Source of the DNA: Bostrychus sinensis
Taxonomy: Eukaryota; Chordata; Actinopteri; Gobiiformes; Eleotridae
Length of the DNA: 64,000 bases
Assembly: GCA_020698575.1 (NCBI GenBank)
Contig: CM036245.1
Span: forward strand, 40,889,093-40,953,092
Reading direction: 5' to 3'
The translations under genes and the position numbers were made by a program. Position 1 is the stretch's first letter, and every line of letters begins with the position of its first letter. Positions 10,645 to 21,900 of this stretch are shown here, in pieces. The notes beneath the pieces were generated by a model that was given only the letters and a program-made list of their open reading frames with translations, was not told the origin of the DNA and ran no database searches.

Positions 10645-12090
10645 GTAGCATGCAGTGACTTTTTCAAGCAGGCAAGCAGACACCTTGACTTCATTAAGTT
10701 TTATATGACAACATTTTGATTTAATTTAAATTTAATTAAAAATCACTTAACTGCAATCCCATCAGTGTTTGAGTAGTAGGCTGTTTCAAACTATCTCACA
10801 CTCTTCCTATATAATTACTATTAGTAACGCTGTATACAAAACACTGTCATTACAACATTTTTTTTTTTTCAACAAAGCTGGCCTTCTCTGTCACCTTCAA
10901 AGAATGTACCCTAAGTTTTTGTTTTAACTTTAATTCATAAGCACTAAAACAAGGATGGATAGATGATGAGTGATGTTACAGCCTTACAGAATCAGTCAGG
11001 CACGTTGAGCTGGGAGAGCTTGTCCTGGAGCAGAGCAGGGAGGATGGTGTTAAACGCAGAGCTGTCCACAAGAAGTCCACAAACAGGATCCTAGCGTAGG
11101 TTCCCGGGGAGTCCAGGTGCTGCAGGATGTGAGAGGCCTGTTCATCAGGACTCACACTGAGATCAACACTAGACTAGTACACTGTAAATGCTGCTTCACT
11201 ATAATAAAACCTCAAAAGAAGCCTTACACATCACATCACAAACCTCCATTTAAAAACCACCTTGCTGACACTCACCTCTCTACTGAAGCTGCAAATCCAG
11301 TCCATGTTACTTTTTTGAAGAAACGTCCTGTATTTCCTGCAGCTGAGTTTGTCCAGAATAACCAATGCCCAGTTCATTCACAGTCCTGTAATATTCACAT
11401 TCATTACCACTGGCTCCTCTCCACTCCCCCAGCTCCACTTCTAACGAACATGTCTAACACTTAATGATGTACATGAGGCTATCCATTTATATGACACACA
11501 GTTTTATGCAGCAGCATGTACTCATGAGAGACATGAACAGGGTTTAGGCTACAAACTCTGACTTATCTGTAGAAATGCTGTTAGACACTTTGGCTGCAGC
11601 TACTTGTGGAAAGTTTTGTTGTCTAACGCGACGCATGCACACTGTAATGTATGGGGCTGTAAGCTGCACAGTGCACTGCTTGTCGCCCGCTGCTATCAGC
11701 CAGAGATCTCTGTCACTGAGCCTGAGATTGACCACAGCACGCATGCGCGAGCTTCCAAAACAAGCTGCTGGTCCTCTGCTTGACAAGCCCCAGGCAGAAA
11801 CAGTGCGCCATGACTCCACCTCCACGGAGGAGAAAATGACAGAAATGAATGGCAGAGAGGCAACCTAGCTTGCCTTGGCAGTACCTGGAGTGGCCAGCAG
11901 GGTGCAGAAAAAAACAGAGTGACTGAAAGAAGGTAAGAGACTGATTCTCTATGGAAGTGAACGGCAAAATTAAATGGTTGGAGAGATAGTGATTTAATTT
12001 TGTTATAGTTTTAATTCATGTGTTTTTTTTTTATTTGATTGGTCAAGCACTGCTTGCCTTGCTTGCCCCCACAGAACGCCCATGCTAAGT
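10645..12090. repeat. Dispersed repeat R2, copy A
   Basis: It begins CAGTAGCATGCAGTGAC and ends near GAACGCCCATG (12088). About 1 kb of it matches 56938-57952 closely, base for base over long runs. The two ends share a loose inverted similarity (CAGTAGCGTGCGGTGAC against CATGGGCGTTCCGTGAG), suggesting a hAT-like non-autonomous transposon. I found no convincing target duplication. Relative to copy B it holds about 435 extra bases (10879-11314), part of which is a LINE fragment. Confidence 0.7.
10985..11115 (-). pseudogene. LINE reverse transcriptase fragment (CR1/L2/Rex1-type)
   Basis: The minus strand reads HILQHLDSPGTYARILFVDF, then SSAFNTILPALLQDKLSQL and NVPD. This is the reverse transcriptase motif A region (FVDFSSAFNT) of CR1-superclade LINEs common in fish. 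A short out-of-frame insert sits between VDF and SSAF. Only about 45 codons survive. It sits in the part of repeat R2 copy A that copy B lacks. Confidence 0.75.
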
Positions 12091-12289
12091 ATTAAAGGTA
12101 CACTCAAGCTTTGAGTAATTCACATTTGTTATTCACATTTTGCCTGTTATACTTATAATCAAGCTTCATATAATCTTTATATATTCATTATAGTAAAAAA
12201 AACTTCCGTGCTGTGAGTGTTTGCAATGTCATGATAATGTAATGAGTTCAACTTCATGCATTCTTTGTGAAATGTGCAACTCAGTAACT

Positions 12290-12860
12290 GTGAGGGAAAC
12301 ACACTGGGCCTCACTGTAGATAAGATAAAACACACAAAGAGGGATAAAGTTTAATTTGGTTCCTGATTGTAGTTTAGTGTAACTGCCACTAGGGGATGCA
12401 ATTTAGTGGGTGTGGTTAAATGTTGATGTCATCAGAATTAAGGGGCACATGACATGATGGGCGTGTCACAGGCTACCTACATTACATCATGGGTTGTAAA
12501 TTTCCACTACTTAATGATTTTTTTATAACTCCATAATAATGACCTTGATGAACTTTGGTGGACGTGACAAACTTACTGTCCGCAGCAGGTGCAGGTGTTG
12601 GCACCAGTTCAATTGGGATGGTCCAATATGTATGTTTACAAATTAAATTTGAGTAGCAACTGTCTAGACGAATAATAACTTGTTATTTTCAAGGACATGA
12701 AAATTAGTGTTATCAAAAAAGTATAAAAGATCATGTTTGAATGAGTTTGGGGGCTTCTGTGGCGACTGGACATGAGCTCCATTTGTTGTGGCATGCAATA
12801 AACTTTCCTGCGCTGGACTCTCTCTCTCTCGTCTCCTCCTTGTTTTTGGATATATTATGT
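12290..12860 (+). repeat. Possible solo LTR of a retroelement
   Basis: It starts TGTGAGGGAAACACACTGGG. A TATA box (GTATAAAAGA) lies at 12721-12730 and a polyadenylation signal (GCAATAAACTTTCC) 76 bases on at about 12797. CT-rich sequence follows (12815-12840). A TG start, TATA box, AATAAA and pyrimidine-rich end are what a retroviral-type LTR shows in this order. I could not define a clean CA end, a target duplication or a primer binding site. The alternative is an unrelated promoter-like stretch. Confidence 0.35.
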
Positions 12861-12869
12861 ATTTTTTAT

Positions 12870-14170
12870 ACTACACAACATAAGATCTTCTATAATTTGC
12901 CCTTGCAAGATTAACATCTAATGCACTATTGCCATTGAGTCTCTTCGGAAAAATTCTAAAACTACTGTTAGCACTAGTGTCATATGAGTTCCTATGTGCT
13001 AAGTGTGTTGTGCATAACCTGTCTGGATATTTGCCCCTCTCTTGGCCTTTCTGGCTGTCTCCACCTCTCGACCCTTCCTCAGCCTGTCTGCTGGTATCAA
13101 CTTTCTGCTGCAGATGAAGTTTGTACATTGATGTCAACTGAAAGTCTTTTGTCTTTATTTCCAGTTGGCTTCAGCTTTTTTCCTGGCCTTGTGTCTGTCT
13201 TTGACCACAACAGTGTTCTTTAGCTCAGGCACTGGTTAGCTGGTTATGTCTCTTTGCATACATGTATCCAGTCAAATCCTGATGATGGTCCAAGTTGCTC
13301 TGTATAGCATCAAGTCTTTGTTGAAATGGCATCCAAATACTTGGCGTATAAACTGGACACACTCTGGTCACCATCAGAATCTGGTTCAGCTTCCCTTGCA
13401 TAGACACTATAACATAATGCATCAGGTCTTCAAGACAGATGTTCCTTTTCTGAATGGGCCTGGTGGTTTGCACAAAGCACACCCGCATCCAGTTGAGGCT
13501 CAATTGATCTTTACCTGTGTGATTCTAGTCTGGCAATGAGTCTGACACAGAATTGTTGTCTTGTGTTTTGAGCCTCAGCTCCAATTCATGTACTGTGATA
13601 CTTGCTCGCCTTTTGCAGAGAAGGTTTTTGACTCATGGTGTTGTTGTAACTTGAGTCATTTCTGTCATGTCTTCTTCAAGGTCTTTGACGAACAATTCCA
13701 TACACTTTGGCTTTCACTCAGGAGATTCCCTGTTCATCTCCAGGGGCGGGCCTTGCTGGTCCAATGCAGACATACTTGATTGACAGCTGCTGTCGCTTTA
13801 GACTGACAAAGATGTTGTAACTGAGCTCACTGAGATATGAGTTGAAAAGCCGGTGCTCTCCTAAACATGGCTGGGTCAGAGTGCATCCTGAGTCTCTGGT
13901 CCATTTCTATTCTTTGGTGCTGACCCTCAGCAAAAGATGTCCAATTATGGAACTTGACTTTAACAGTATTTGGCCGTAAGTCTTTCATTTGCAGTCACTG
14001 TCCCCACAGATGTAATAGTGGTATAAAACCGCTGTCCCCAGGATCACTTTGTTGGGCTTCTCTTGGTCTGCAGGTCTAGTTATGTCATTCTTTCTCACTT
14101 GTCTTTGCTTTCAAAGCTGATGATGTTGCAGGCTGAGTCAGGTGGAGGGGAGACATCCAGCTCGGGTCGG
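12870..14170 (-). other. Unrecognised minus-strand coding-like debris
   Basis: Several minus-strand frames (12871-13137, 13225-13503, 13600-13790) have mixed, non-repetitive composition, including the stretches SSVSDSLPD and QRLDAIQSNLDHHQ. They are separated by stops and frame changes. I recognise no domain. It could be a decayed retroelement or a processed pseudogene. Confidence 0.25.
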
Positions 14171-16420
14171 GGCAATCTCGGAAGGAGTAAAGAAATGTAT
14201 TAGTGGAATCTAAGAATAGCCTATAGATTCTATTTGTTCTTACGTTCATTGTACTGATGACAGGATTTTAAAAGTAAAAAGACTTGTCATCTCCACAGTG
14301 TATCAGGTTACTGTTAGCAGTCGTCTGCCTCAGTTATTTAAAGCTCTCTGGTTCCTATGTCCATTCTCAGTGTCCCATTCAAATATGTGAAACTACTGCA
14401 TGCTTTTAAACTTAAGGTGCTGTCAACTCTCTTTATCTACTTTTGATGTCATTCGCTATTTTTATTTATCTTTTTTATGTTAATTGAGTTCCTTATTTAT
14501 TTCTTTTTTGTTTTATTTATGACCCTTTTACCTTTTTATTTTTTAGACAATTAATTGAGTTAATTGTTCGTGCATACGTGGGATGATGATCTATCTGATT
14601 TTTCAAAATCATCCTCCCTAAGACTTTTCTATTAGAGTAGGAGGTCTGCTTATTAGAAATATCTATGCAAGCATTACACCCAAAAATTACTCTTTTCTGA
14701 ACCACATCGCACAGGCCTTTGGTACAACCTTTTGCACTTAAAATGTGCTTATTAACTTGCAAGACTACAATACTTGGAATAGAATCTCTCCTGAGTAAAC
14801 TGTTGAGCCGAGTGTTAAATATTGTTACTAGTATCCCTTCCAGAACATGCTACCTGGGTAATCCAAATCTAACATATCATAATAATGTCCTTGTTTTAAC
14901 CTCTGTCCTAGGCAAACCAGGCAGTAGAGAATCACTGCTTTTCTGATAAAATCACATTGCTGAACACTTAAATCTTGTTCCTAAAATAGGTCTGTTTTAG
15001 ATATTTAGGTAATTTTCATGCATGTTTTTGAGGTTACATAGAAACTTGTAAATTCATGCACAGTGATGTTTTATATTTAGGTATTGATGCAGTATGCCTT
15101 GTGGTGTACTCTATTCCTGCCAGAAATGCAGTGTAAAAGTAAAAACTTGATGAACACATGACGTCACTAATGGGTTAAAGATGAAATACATTTAATGTTT
15201 ATGGTTACTTTAACTACTTTCGATTTTGCCCCAAACGTGATTATTGCTGGCATTCTAAAATTAACTCTATATTAAATCTCTACTCAATACCTGTCAACTA
15301 ACCTTGGAGATTAAAAAAGACATTAAAACCATTTTGGATTGATAGGATGTTATTAAAACACTCTTTAGTCATAAAACTGGGTTATAATATTAAATTCTAG
15401 TAGCCTGGCCAGCCAGCCCCTCTTATTTTCTTTTCAAAAGCAGGACAGTCTGGTTCCCCACTCATAGCAAACCGTTTCCTCTTGGTTGATTTGGAACCAG
15501 CCTGTTATAGGCATTTATCTGCAGCGCATCTTACAAATACAGAAGCTAATCTATCAAAAATAACCAAGATGGCACCAGAGCAAATTGAATAACCTCTCTC
15601 TCCTGATTAACAGCTTTTAGGTCTTTCCTTCGTGACCTGTTGTTTCAGCTGCAGTCTGCGCTGTTGTTCAGTCCTGTGTATGATTTTTTTCCCATCCTGC
15701 TTACATTTTAACATCTGTGAAGTCATGTATGACGTCCCATGTAACAACCACATTCAAACAAACCCACTTTTCTTCACAAGTCTTTGTACAACTGGCTTCT
15801 GCTGTTGTCCCTGTTCACAAATAAGTACAGAGCTGCTCAGAATACGCTGTATTCTAGTGTTTTATGGCAAAACTGACAAGATCCACCATTTTTGTTTGGA
15901 TTACAGGTCAGCGGTGCTCTGATTGGTTACTCCATCTGTGATTGTTTCGCCCATAGAAATGAAATTCAAACCATGAGGTACCAGACTAACTTCTTTGTAT
16001 AGAATAGGAAAAGAGTTTGTCTAACTGGTCAGGAAAATAAATCTTAGAGCATTAAATAAGATTCAGCACAAAAGGAGTCAACTGGTATTATAAAAAAGAA
16101 ATAAAAACATTTTCAAATAATCACAGTTAAATTAAAATAACCAAAGATATAAACATTGGAAGCATAGTGGTCTTAGTTTGATCTCATTCGGACCAGAGGA
16201 GAGTTAACACATGACTGCGTTACAGTCAGGTTTTTTATTTATTTTTTTGTGCATGCCAAAGCCTGAAGAATACTTAAAAACTGTCAAAATGTTGCTATGT
16301 CCTAATCTCGAAGCAACAAAACATATATTTCACACTTTGCCTAAATAGTACCAGGCATTCTATACATTGCCTAGGCAAAGTAAGTATTAAATATTTCCTA
16401 CTTTGCCTAAAAACATAATT
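14171..16420. other. Unassigned intergenic DNA
   Basis: I see no gene, RNA gene or clear repeat over about 2.2 kb. AT-rich blocks alternate with ordinary sequence. Near 15405-15990 the ends TAGCCTGGCCAG and its rough mirror GGTACCAGACTA hint at a degraded TIR element, but similarity is weak. Confidence 0.4.
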
Positions 16421-16427
16421 GTAATAT

Positions 16428-16560
16428 GGTGAATATATGTGTACAGAGGAAGGATAGTGAGTATATGTGTACAGAGGAAGGATAGTGAGTATATGGGTAC
16501 AGAGGAGGGATAGTGAATATATGGGTACATAGGAGGGACAGTGAATACATGTGTAAAAAA
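16428..16560 (+). repeat. 28-bp minisatellite, about 4.7 units (locus 1)
   Basis: The unit is GTGAATATATGTGTACAGAG followed by GAAGGATA. It is repeated with few changes and runs directly into LINE sequence at 16560. The same unit occurs at 30093-30232 and as a single unit on the other strand near 39900-39930. Confidence 0.9.
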
Positions 16561-16660
16561 GAATTTGGCTAAAGTTAGAGCTGCCAGGCAGAAGGCCAAT
16601 GGGAGGTTTATGGATGTAGTGAAAAAGGACATGAAGTTAGTTGGTGTGAGAGAAGAGGAC
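16561..16660 (+). pseudogene. RTE-type LINE C-terminal fragment
   Basis: The frame reads VRAARQKANGRFMDVVKKDM then KLVGVREED. This is the conserved tail of RTE-clade reverse transcriptase proteins (family pattern: Gly-Arg-Pro, Arg-Phe-Met-Asp-Val-Val, Lys-Asp-Met). About 30 codons remain, directly after the 28-bp minisatellite. Confidence 0.7.
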
Positions 16661-18864
16661 TTATTGTGAACACCTCTGAAAGAAACCAAATGCTAAGAGG
16701 AGTGGTGAATTATAGACAGTTGAATCAGGACACACACAAAAACATTAACAACTGGATTTATTATACAGTTATAATATTTGTTAAAAGCATTTTCATGCTG
16801 CAGATAGAAGGATCTTACCCAGACTGTCAAAGATGTGGAGATAGCATGCATTACATCAATGAGATTTACTACTCTCAAAGTACATATACACAAAAGCTAC
16901 AGGACTGCAGAGTCTTATATACCACTGATTCTGCAAGAGAAGTAGTGCCCGCACATAATACCAACCAACAAACATGGGACCAGAGCAGAACATGGTGGGT
17001 CAGAAGGAAAACGCACCTGCATTATGTTCCATAATCACAAATGAGGAAATATTTATATTTTTATATTACTTAGTCATTGAGCCACAACAGCACAACTTTT
17101 CTCCAGCATATTGTTATGGTGTTATGGAAATTGGTTTTATGAGCCGCAAATCGCTCAAGACAACCATAATTCAAAGTTGGCAGAAAGGTTTACTGCACCT
17201 TTTCCTGTCACAACAGTGTGTGACAAATCAGCTGTTCTCTGAAATGTCTGCGTTCAATGCTTCTTGCAGGGGTCAGTAACAACTGCTGCAGCAAATCAAT
17301 CCAATGAGAGGACATGAAGTTAAGGGACAGCGAAGGGAGTCCACATGTACATCTGAACATCAGAGATAAATGCACATAGAACAAAATGACAATATTACAT
17401 ACATTATTAAGTATTTCTATTAGTAAATGTATAACTATCAACACCCGGCAAACAAAAAGTCACTGAATGAAGCATGCAACAAGGCCTTGGCTAGAATTGA
17501 ACTTTACAAAGAAAACAAGGTTCAAAAGAGAGCTTCTGACGTGGTTGGTGGAGTTGAAGACATTTTGTCTCTCATCCATGAGACAAAGTCTTGATTGCAT
17601 GGACTGAGTATCTTCACAGACATGTTTACACATACTGGTATACAAGTGGTGCCACCGTTCACCTAAATAGTCTCATTTGTTATGGTCTGTCTTTAAGCAC
17701 TGGTTATCTTTAGCAGATGGAAACATGAAATGAACTGACCATGAAAGTGGAGCCACTATCTTGTAACATGTTATTTTATACTATGTGGGTATAACATCCT
17801 GTATAGTAGCATCTTTAAGGCCTTGGACATTGACGTTGCCTCAGTGAAGTGTGGAATGTTTAAATGATGACTGAAGTGTGCAGACCACATCGCTATTCAC
17901 TTGACATCACCTGATAATCATTACAATAATATTCAGGATTTTGAGTCTAGCTTTCAGATTACCTCAGCGCTAACCTCGGCACAGTGTCTGGCAGATGGCT
18001 CTGACAGCAGTGCATGGACGTTCTCTTATTTTAAAGTAAAAAAAAAAAATACTAGAATTGTTTCATCTTCTGGATCTAATAAATATGCATACCTTCCAAA
18101 GTTGTTGAGTGAGTGTTCTATTAGAAGCATAAGCAGGACCTTAGCGGCAGAGTAGTTTTAGGGCCCAGCAACACATACACAGATACTTTTAATAAACTAT
18201 TTTCTCCATCCATTTGAAAAAATCTCTGTCCACACAGTTCATTACAAACACTTAAAACGAGTTTTCTGTACACAGGATTGAGGCTAACACTTGGAAATCA
18301 CAGGGTTGGACCAACCAGGAAGGAGAAGCAGTGCCTCACCAACACGGTTTACTGTAAAGCCGGGAATGTGTTGAACTCAACTGGGAAAAGATTGCCTCAA
18401 TCCTACCACCTTCCTCTGAGGAAGCAGAGGCTATGGACTTGGGATTCAGAGGTAGACTTGTACTTCTGGACTGACAGACCGGGGAAAGGGAGAAGGGGGT
18501 GGTACAGCTTTGCTTAGACTGCTGCCCTTGCTACCTGGCCTCTGGATGGATGGAGACAGAGTGACTACAGCTGTGTCCAGTGTGCTTGAGGGCTCGTGTC
18601 CAGACACTCATGGTTTGCTGAATGTCTCTCCCTGCTCTTCTCATTTCTCCACTGTGCTATCAAATATAGCTTTGAAAGGCCAAAAACTATCTCAGATGTG
18701 TGTATGTGTAGCAGGGCCCTAAGGATGCTTGATGTGTGACTGATAACAAGGCACTAATCTGCTGAAGAATGGCTATATTTGGACTGCCGCAATGACACAT
18801 TTGACAAAGATAAAGCAAAGGCCAAATGGAGGAGGAGAAAGATGGACGTGTGAGCAGACACTGG
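16661..18864. other. Sequence downstream of clip3, part probably its 3' UTR
   Basis: No other coding gene is seen. On the minus strand this follows the clip3 stop codon, so the right part (about 18170-18864) is the natural place for its 3' untranslated region. A variant polyadenylation signal (ATTAAA on the minus strand) lies at 18188-18193, but I cannot show it is used. The left part has only short, motif-free frames. Confidence 0.4.
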
Positions 18865-18919
18865 TTAGGACTGCATCTCAGCACGGAGCATCCACGGGAA
18901 CCAGCAGCAGAAGAGCAAC
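18865..18919 (-). CDS. clip3: clip3 coding exon 13 (Cys-Cys membrane anchor and stop)
   Basis: Acceptor GTTGCAG. It encodes RLLFCCWFPWMLRAEMQS then TAA at 18865-18867. This is residue for residue the C-terminal tail of mammalian CLIP3. There the paired cysteines are palmitoylated and bring the protein to membranes and lipid rafts. Confidence 0.98.
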
Positions 18920-21900
18920 CTGCAACACAGCCAGGCATCAGAGTCAGTCACCAAAAGGATGTCTGTAGGGCCTCTTGTGTCTTCGGCTTACCCTGTGTGA
19001 CTGTAGACACTTACAGGTGTGTGAGGTGTGTGCATGTGTGCCAGTGTTTATTTGTACTTCTTGAGGAGCATACCTGGATATGGAGCTGTCAGAGGTCAAG
19101 TCCTTCGGTGAATGTAGTGTGTTGAAGTTGCGCTTTGGCTGTGACACTGCAGAGACAAACAGTTTAGAGCCTTCACCCAAGAGAGCAGACTTAAGTCATA
19201 TTGCCCTTTTCTACCAGCACTACTTGCTTTTACTCTATTTTACACAGTTTTTCTTGGTTTGGGTAATTTTCCATTACTTTGTAGTACTGGTTTATTGTGG
19301 GCGGGGACAGTGACGCCTCACTGATGGGACGTCCTGTAAACACAACATAAACAACAACGGAGGACGCAGAGGCAATGATGTACTTTGTTCTGGTTTTGTG
19401 CGTTTTTTTTGTCACCGGCAAATCCAAAGAAAAAAAGCAGAAAAGACTACAAGCAGTGAGGCCAAATACTGTCAAGTACAGGAGAGTTTGGGAAGCCATT
19501 CAGCAACATCAAGCCGAAGAGGAGAAGTTGCGAGCTGCTACGAGACAACATTTGAGGTTAAAGCCAGGGACACACAAACACAATGCCTGACCGCCATCAG
19601 CAGAGTCAGGATGACTGCTTTGTTCCCTCACGTCCCCCCTTGTCTCCACTAAAAGTAGCTGCAGACACACCAAAGCGATTCAGACCCACAACTGAGCAGT
19701 GCGCATGTGCAAGATGTAATAACTATTTACAACAGCAGGCAGTGCTAGTCACTAAACTCCAAGGATATGTAGGGCTCAAGTAAAACACACGTATTTAATT
19801 CAAGTATTTTTCAGTGAATAATAATCATACATGCTAAATTAAACACTGTCTGATCACAGTAATGAATAAAAGGAACTGGATTATTGCAGCTGTTTGCCTC
19901 AGAGGGAGGATTATATTTTTATCTGCTGTAGGCTAAAAGCTAAGGTAAGCTAACTGCAGCACATTAGCATCACAGATGTGGAAAACAATGAATAGTTGTT
20001 AGAACAAAAGTTCCTTTTCTTTTGATGTTAAACATGAGCTGTTTAACATGTTCAATCAGCCAGAATTAGGTCCAACTGGCCCCTACTACGTCTGACTCAC
20101 GTCATCAACTGCTGTCCGACCATGCCAGATGGCTGATGTGTCCCGGCCTTAAATCAAGGCAGCTTTGTAACAGTGGTGGAAAGTAGCAAAGTAATGTTAC
20201 TTTCACACTTACAAAATAGCATTTTATTACTGTTGTGTGTTTTACGTAGGGTTAAGCATATTTTATGGGTTTATAGCAGCCAGTTGTTGGGACTTTTAAA
20301 AATGGAGGTTTGCTTTCATGGCTAATGTTGCACATATGAGTCACAACTGACATCATTCTCTGACCAATCAGCAATCTGTCAATGTCACATTTTAGTGCTG
20401 GTTTGGCTCGGTTGGGACCTCAGCTGAGCAAGTACCAAAGAAGTACCTGGTATTGGTAATGGTTGCCTAATGGAAAACCTAACACAGCGGGAAGATCTGA
20501 GTAGATTAAAACCAAGTAGTGATGGTGGAAAAGGGCCAATACTCACACTTGTGGAAGGTAAAGGAAGTCCCTTTCTTTCACCTGATCCTCAGGGGTAAAG
20601 TTTTGTACGTATTAAGTATAAGAATTCCTGATACAAACCTCACACCGACACACACCAGCCTCCCACAGACACACACCAGGATTTAGGCTTGTCTTTTTAT
20701 TAAATGTTACCAGTGCCTTTATGTTTTAAAAGTGAGTTTCAAACACATTTTTATTTAATTTATTAACACAACTTTTGTTGCACTTGTGTCACATCAGTGT
20801 TTACATAACAGATGTGGGTCTCCTGGACCCAGACTCATGGAAACACCAGCAGGTTTTGGGGCTACCCATTCCAAGGCATCCCGTACTCACACGTCCTACC
20901 ATTCTGCCTAGTGGAAAAGTGCCTATAGGCACCAATCCTGTACTGTAATGTATGAGCACCAGGGCTAGCCAACTGGCCAAATGTGGCTAGATTTTAATTT
21001 TGGCTAGTAACGCATTCAGGCTCAATAGCCACTTTATAATAATTTACATACAATTTAACTATGTTATGTTTGACTATCTGGTGCTGTGCTTATACAGTTG
21101 CAAGAAAAAGTATGTGAACCCTTTGGAATTACTTGGATTTCTGCATGATTTGGTCATAAAATGTGATCTGATCTTCATCTAAGTCACAAAAGCAGACAAA
21201 CACAGTCTGCTTAAACTAATGCAGCACAAAAATTATATATTTTCATGTTTTTTATTGAATATTTATTTAAACATTCACAGTGCAGGATGGAAATAGTAAG
21301 TGAACCCCTAGGCTAAAAACTCAGCCAACCTGGAGTCCAATTAATGTGAGAAGATGTGGGTTAAAGTTGTCCTGCCCAATAAAAAGCACACGCCAGCTTT
21401 GAGTTTGCTATTCTGAAGAAACATTGCTTGATGTGAATCATGCCTCGCACAAAAGAGCTCTAAGAAGACCTATGAGTAAGAATTGTTGACTTGCATAAAG
21501 CTGGAAAGGGTTACAGAAGTAACTAAAAGCCTTGATATTCATGAGTCCATGGTACAACAGATTGTCTATAAATGGAGAAACTTAAGCACTGCTGCTACTC
21601 TTCCTAGCAGTGGCCCTCCTGTAAAGATGGCAAAGAAGAATCCAAGTGTCAGCTAAAGACTTGCAGAAATCTCTGGCACAAGCTGACATCTTTGCTGACA
21701 AATCTATAATAGGTAAAACATTAAACAAACAAATTAAACACGGAGGAAGCCACAACTGCAAAAAAAAAAAAAAAAAAAAAAGAACATGCCGCTTTTCAAG
21801 ACCACACCAAAGGCTGTATTGCCACACCTTAAAGGCACGGAGAAGCAATCAGCCAAAGCTCCAGAACAAGCTGCTGCCTATCAAACAGAGATTGACAAGG

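Noticed and set aside
11544..11868. Overlapping 93- and 97-codon frames, repeated at 57413-57737
   Set aside because: They lie inside dispersed repeat R2 and differ between copies by missense changes without any sign of constraint or a known domain.
15405..15990. Possible TIR element with TAGCCTGGCCAG-like ends
   Set aside because: The two ends match too poorly and no target duplication was found.
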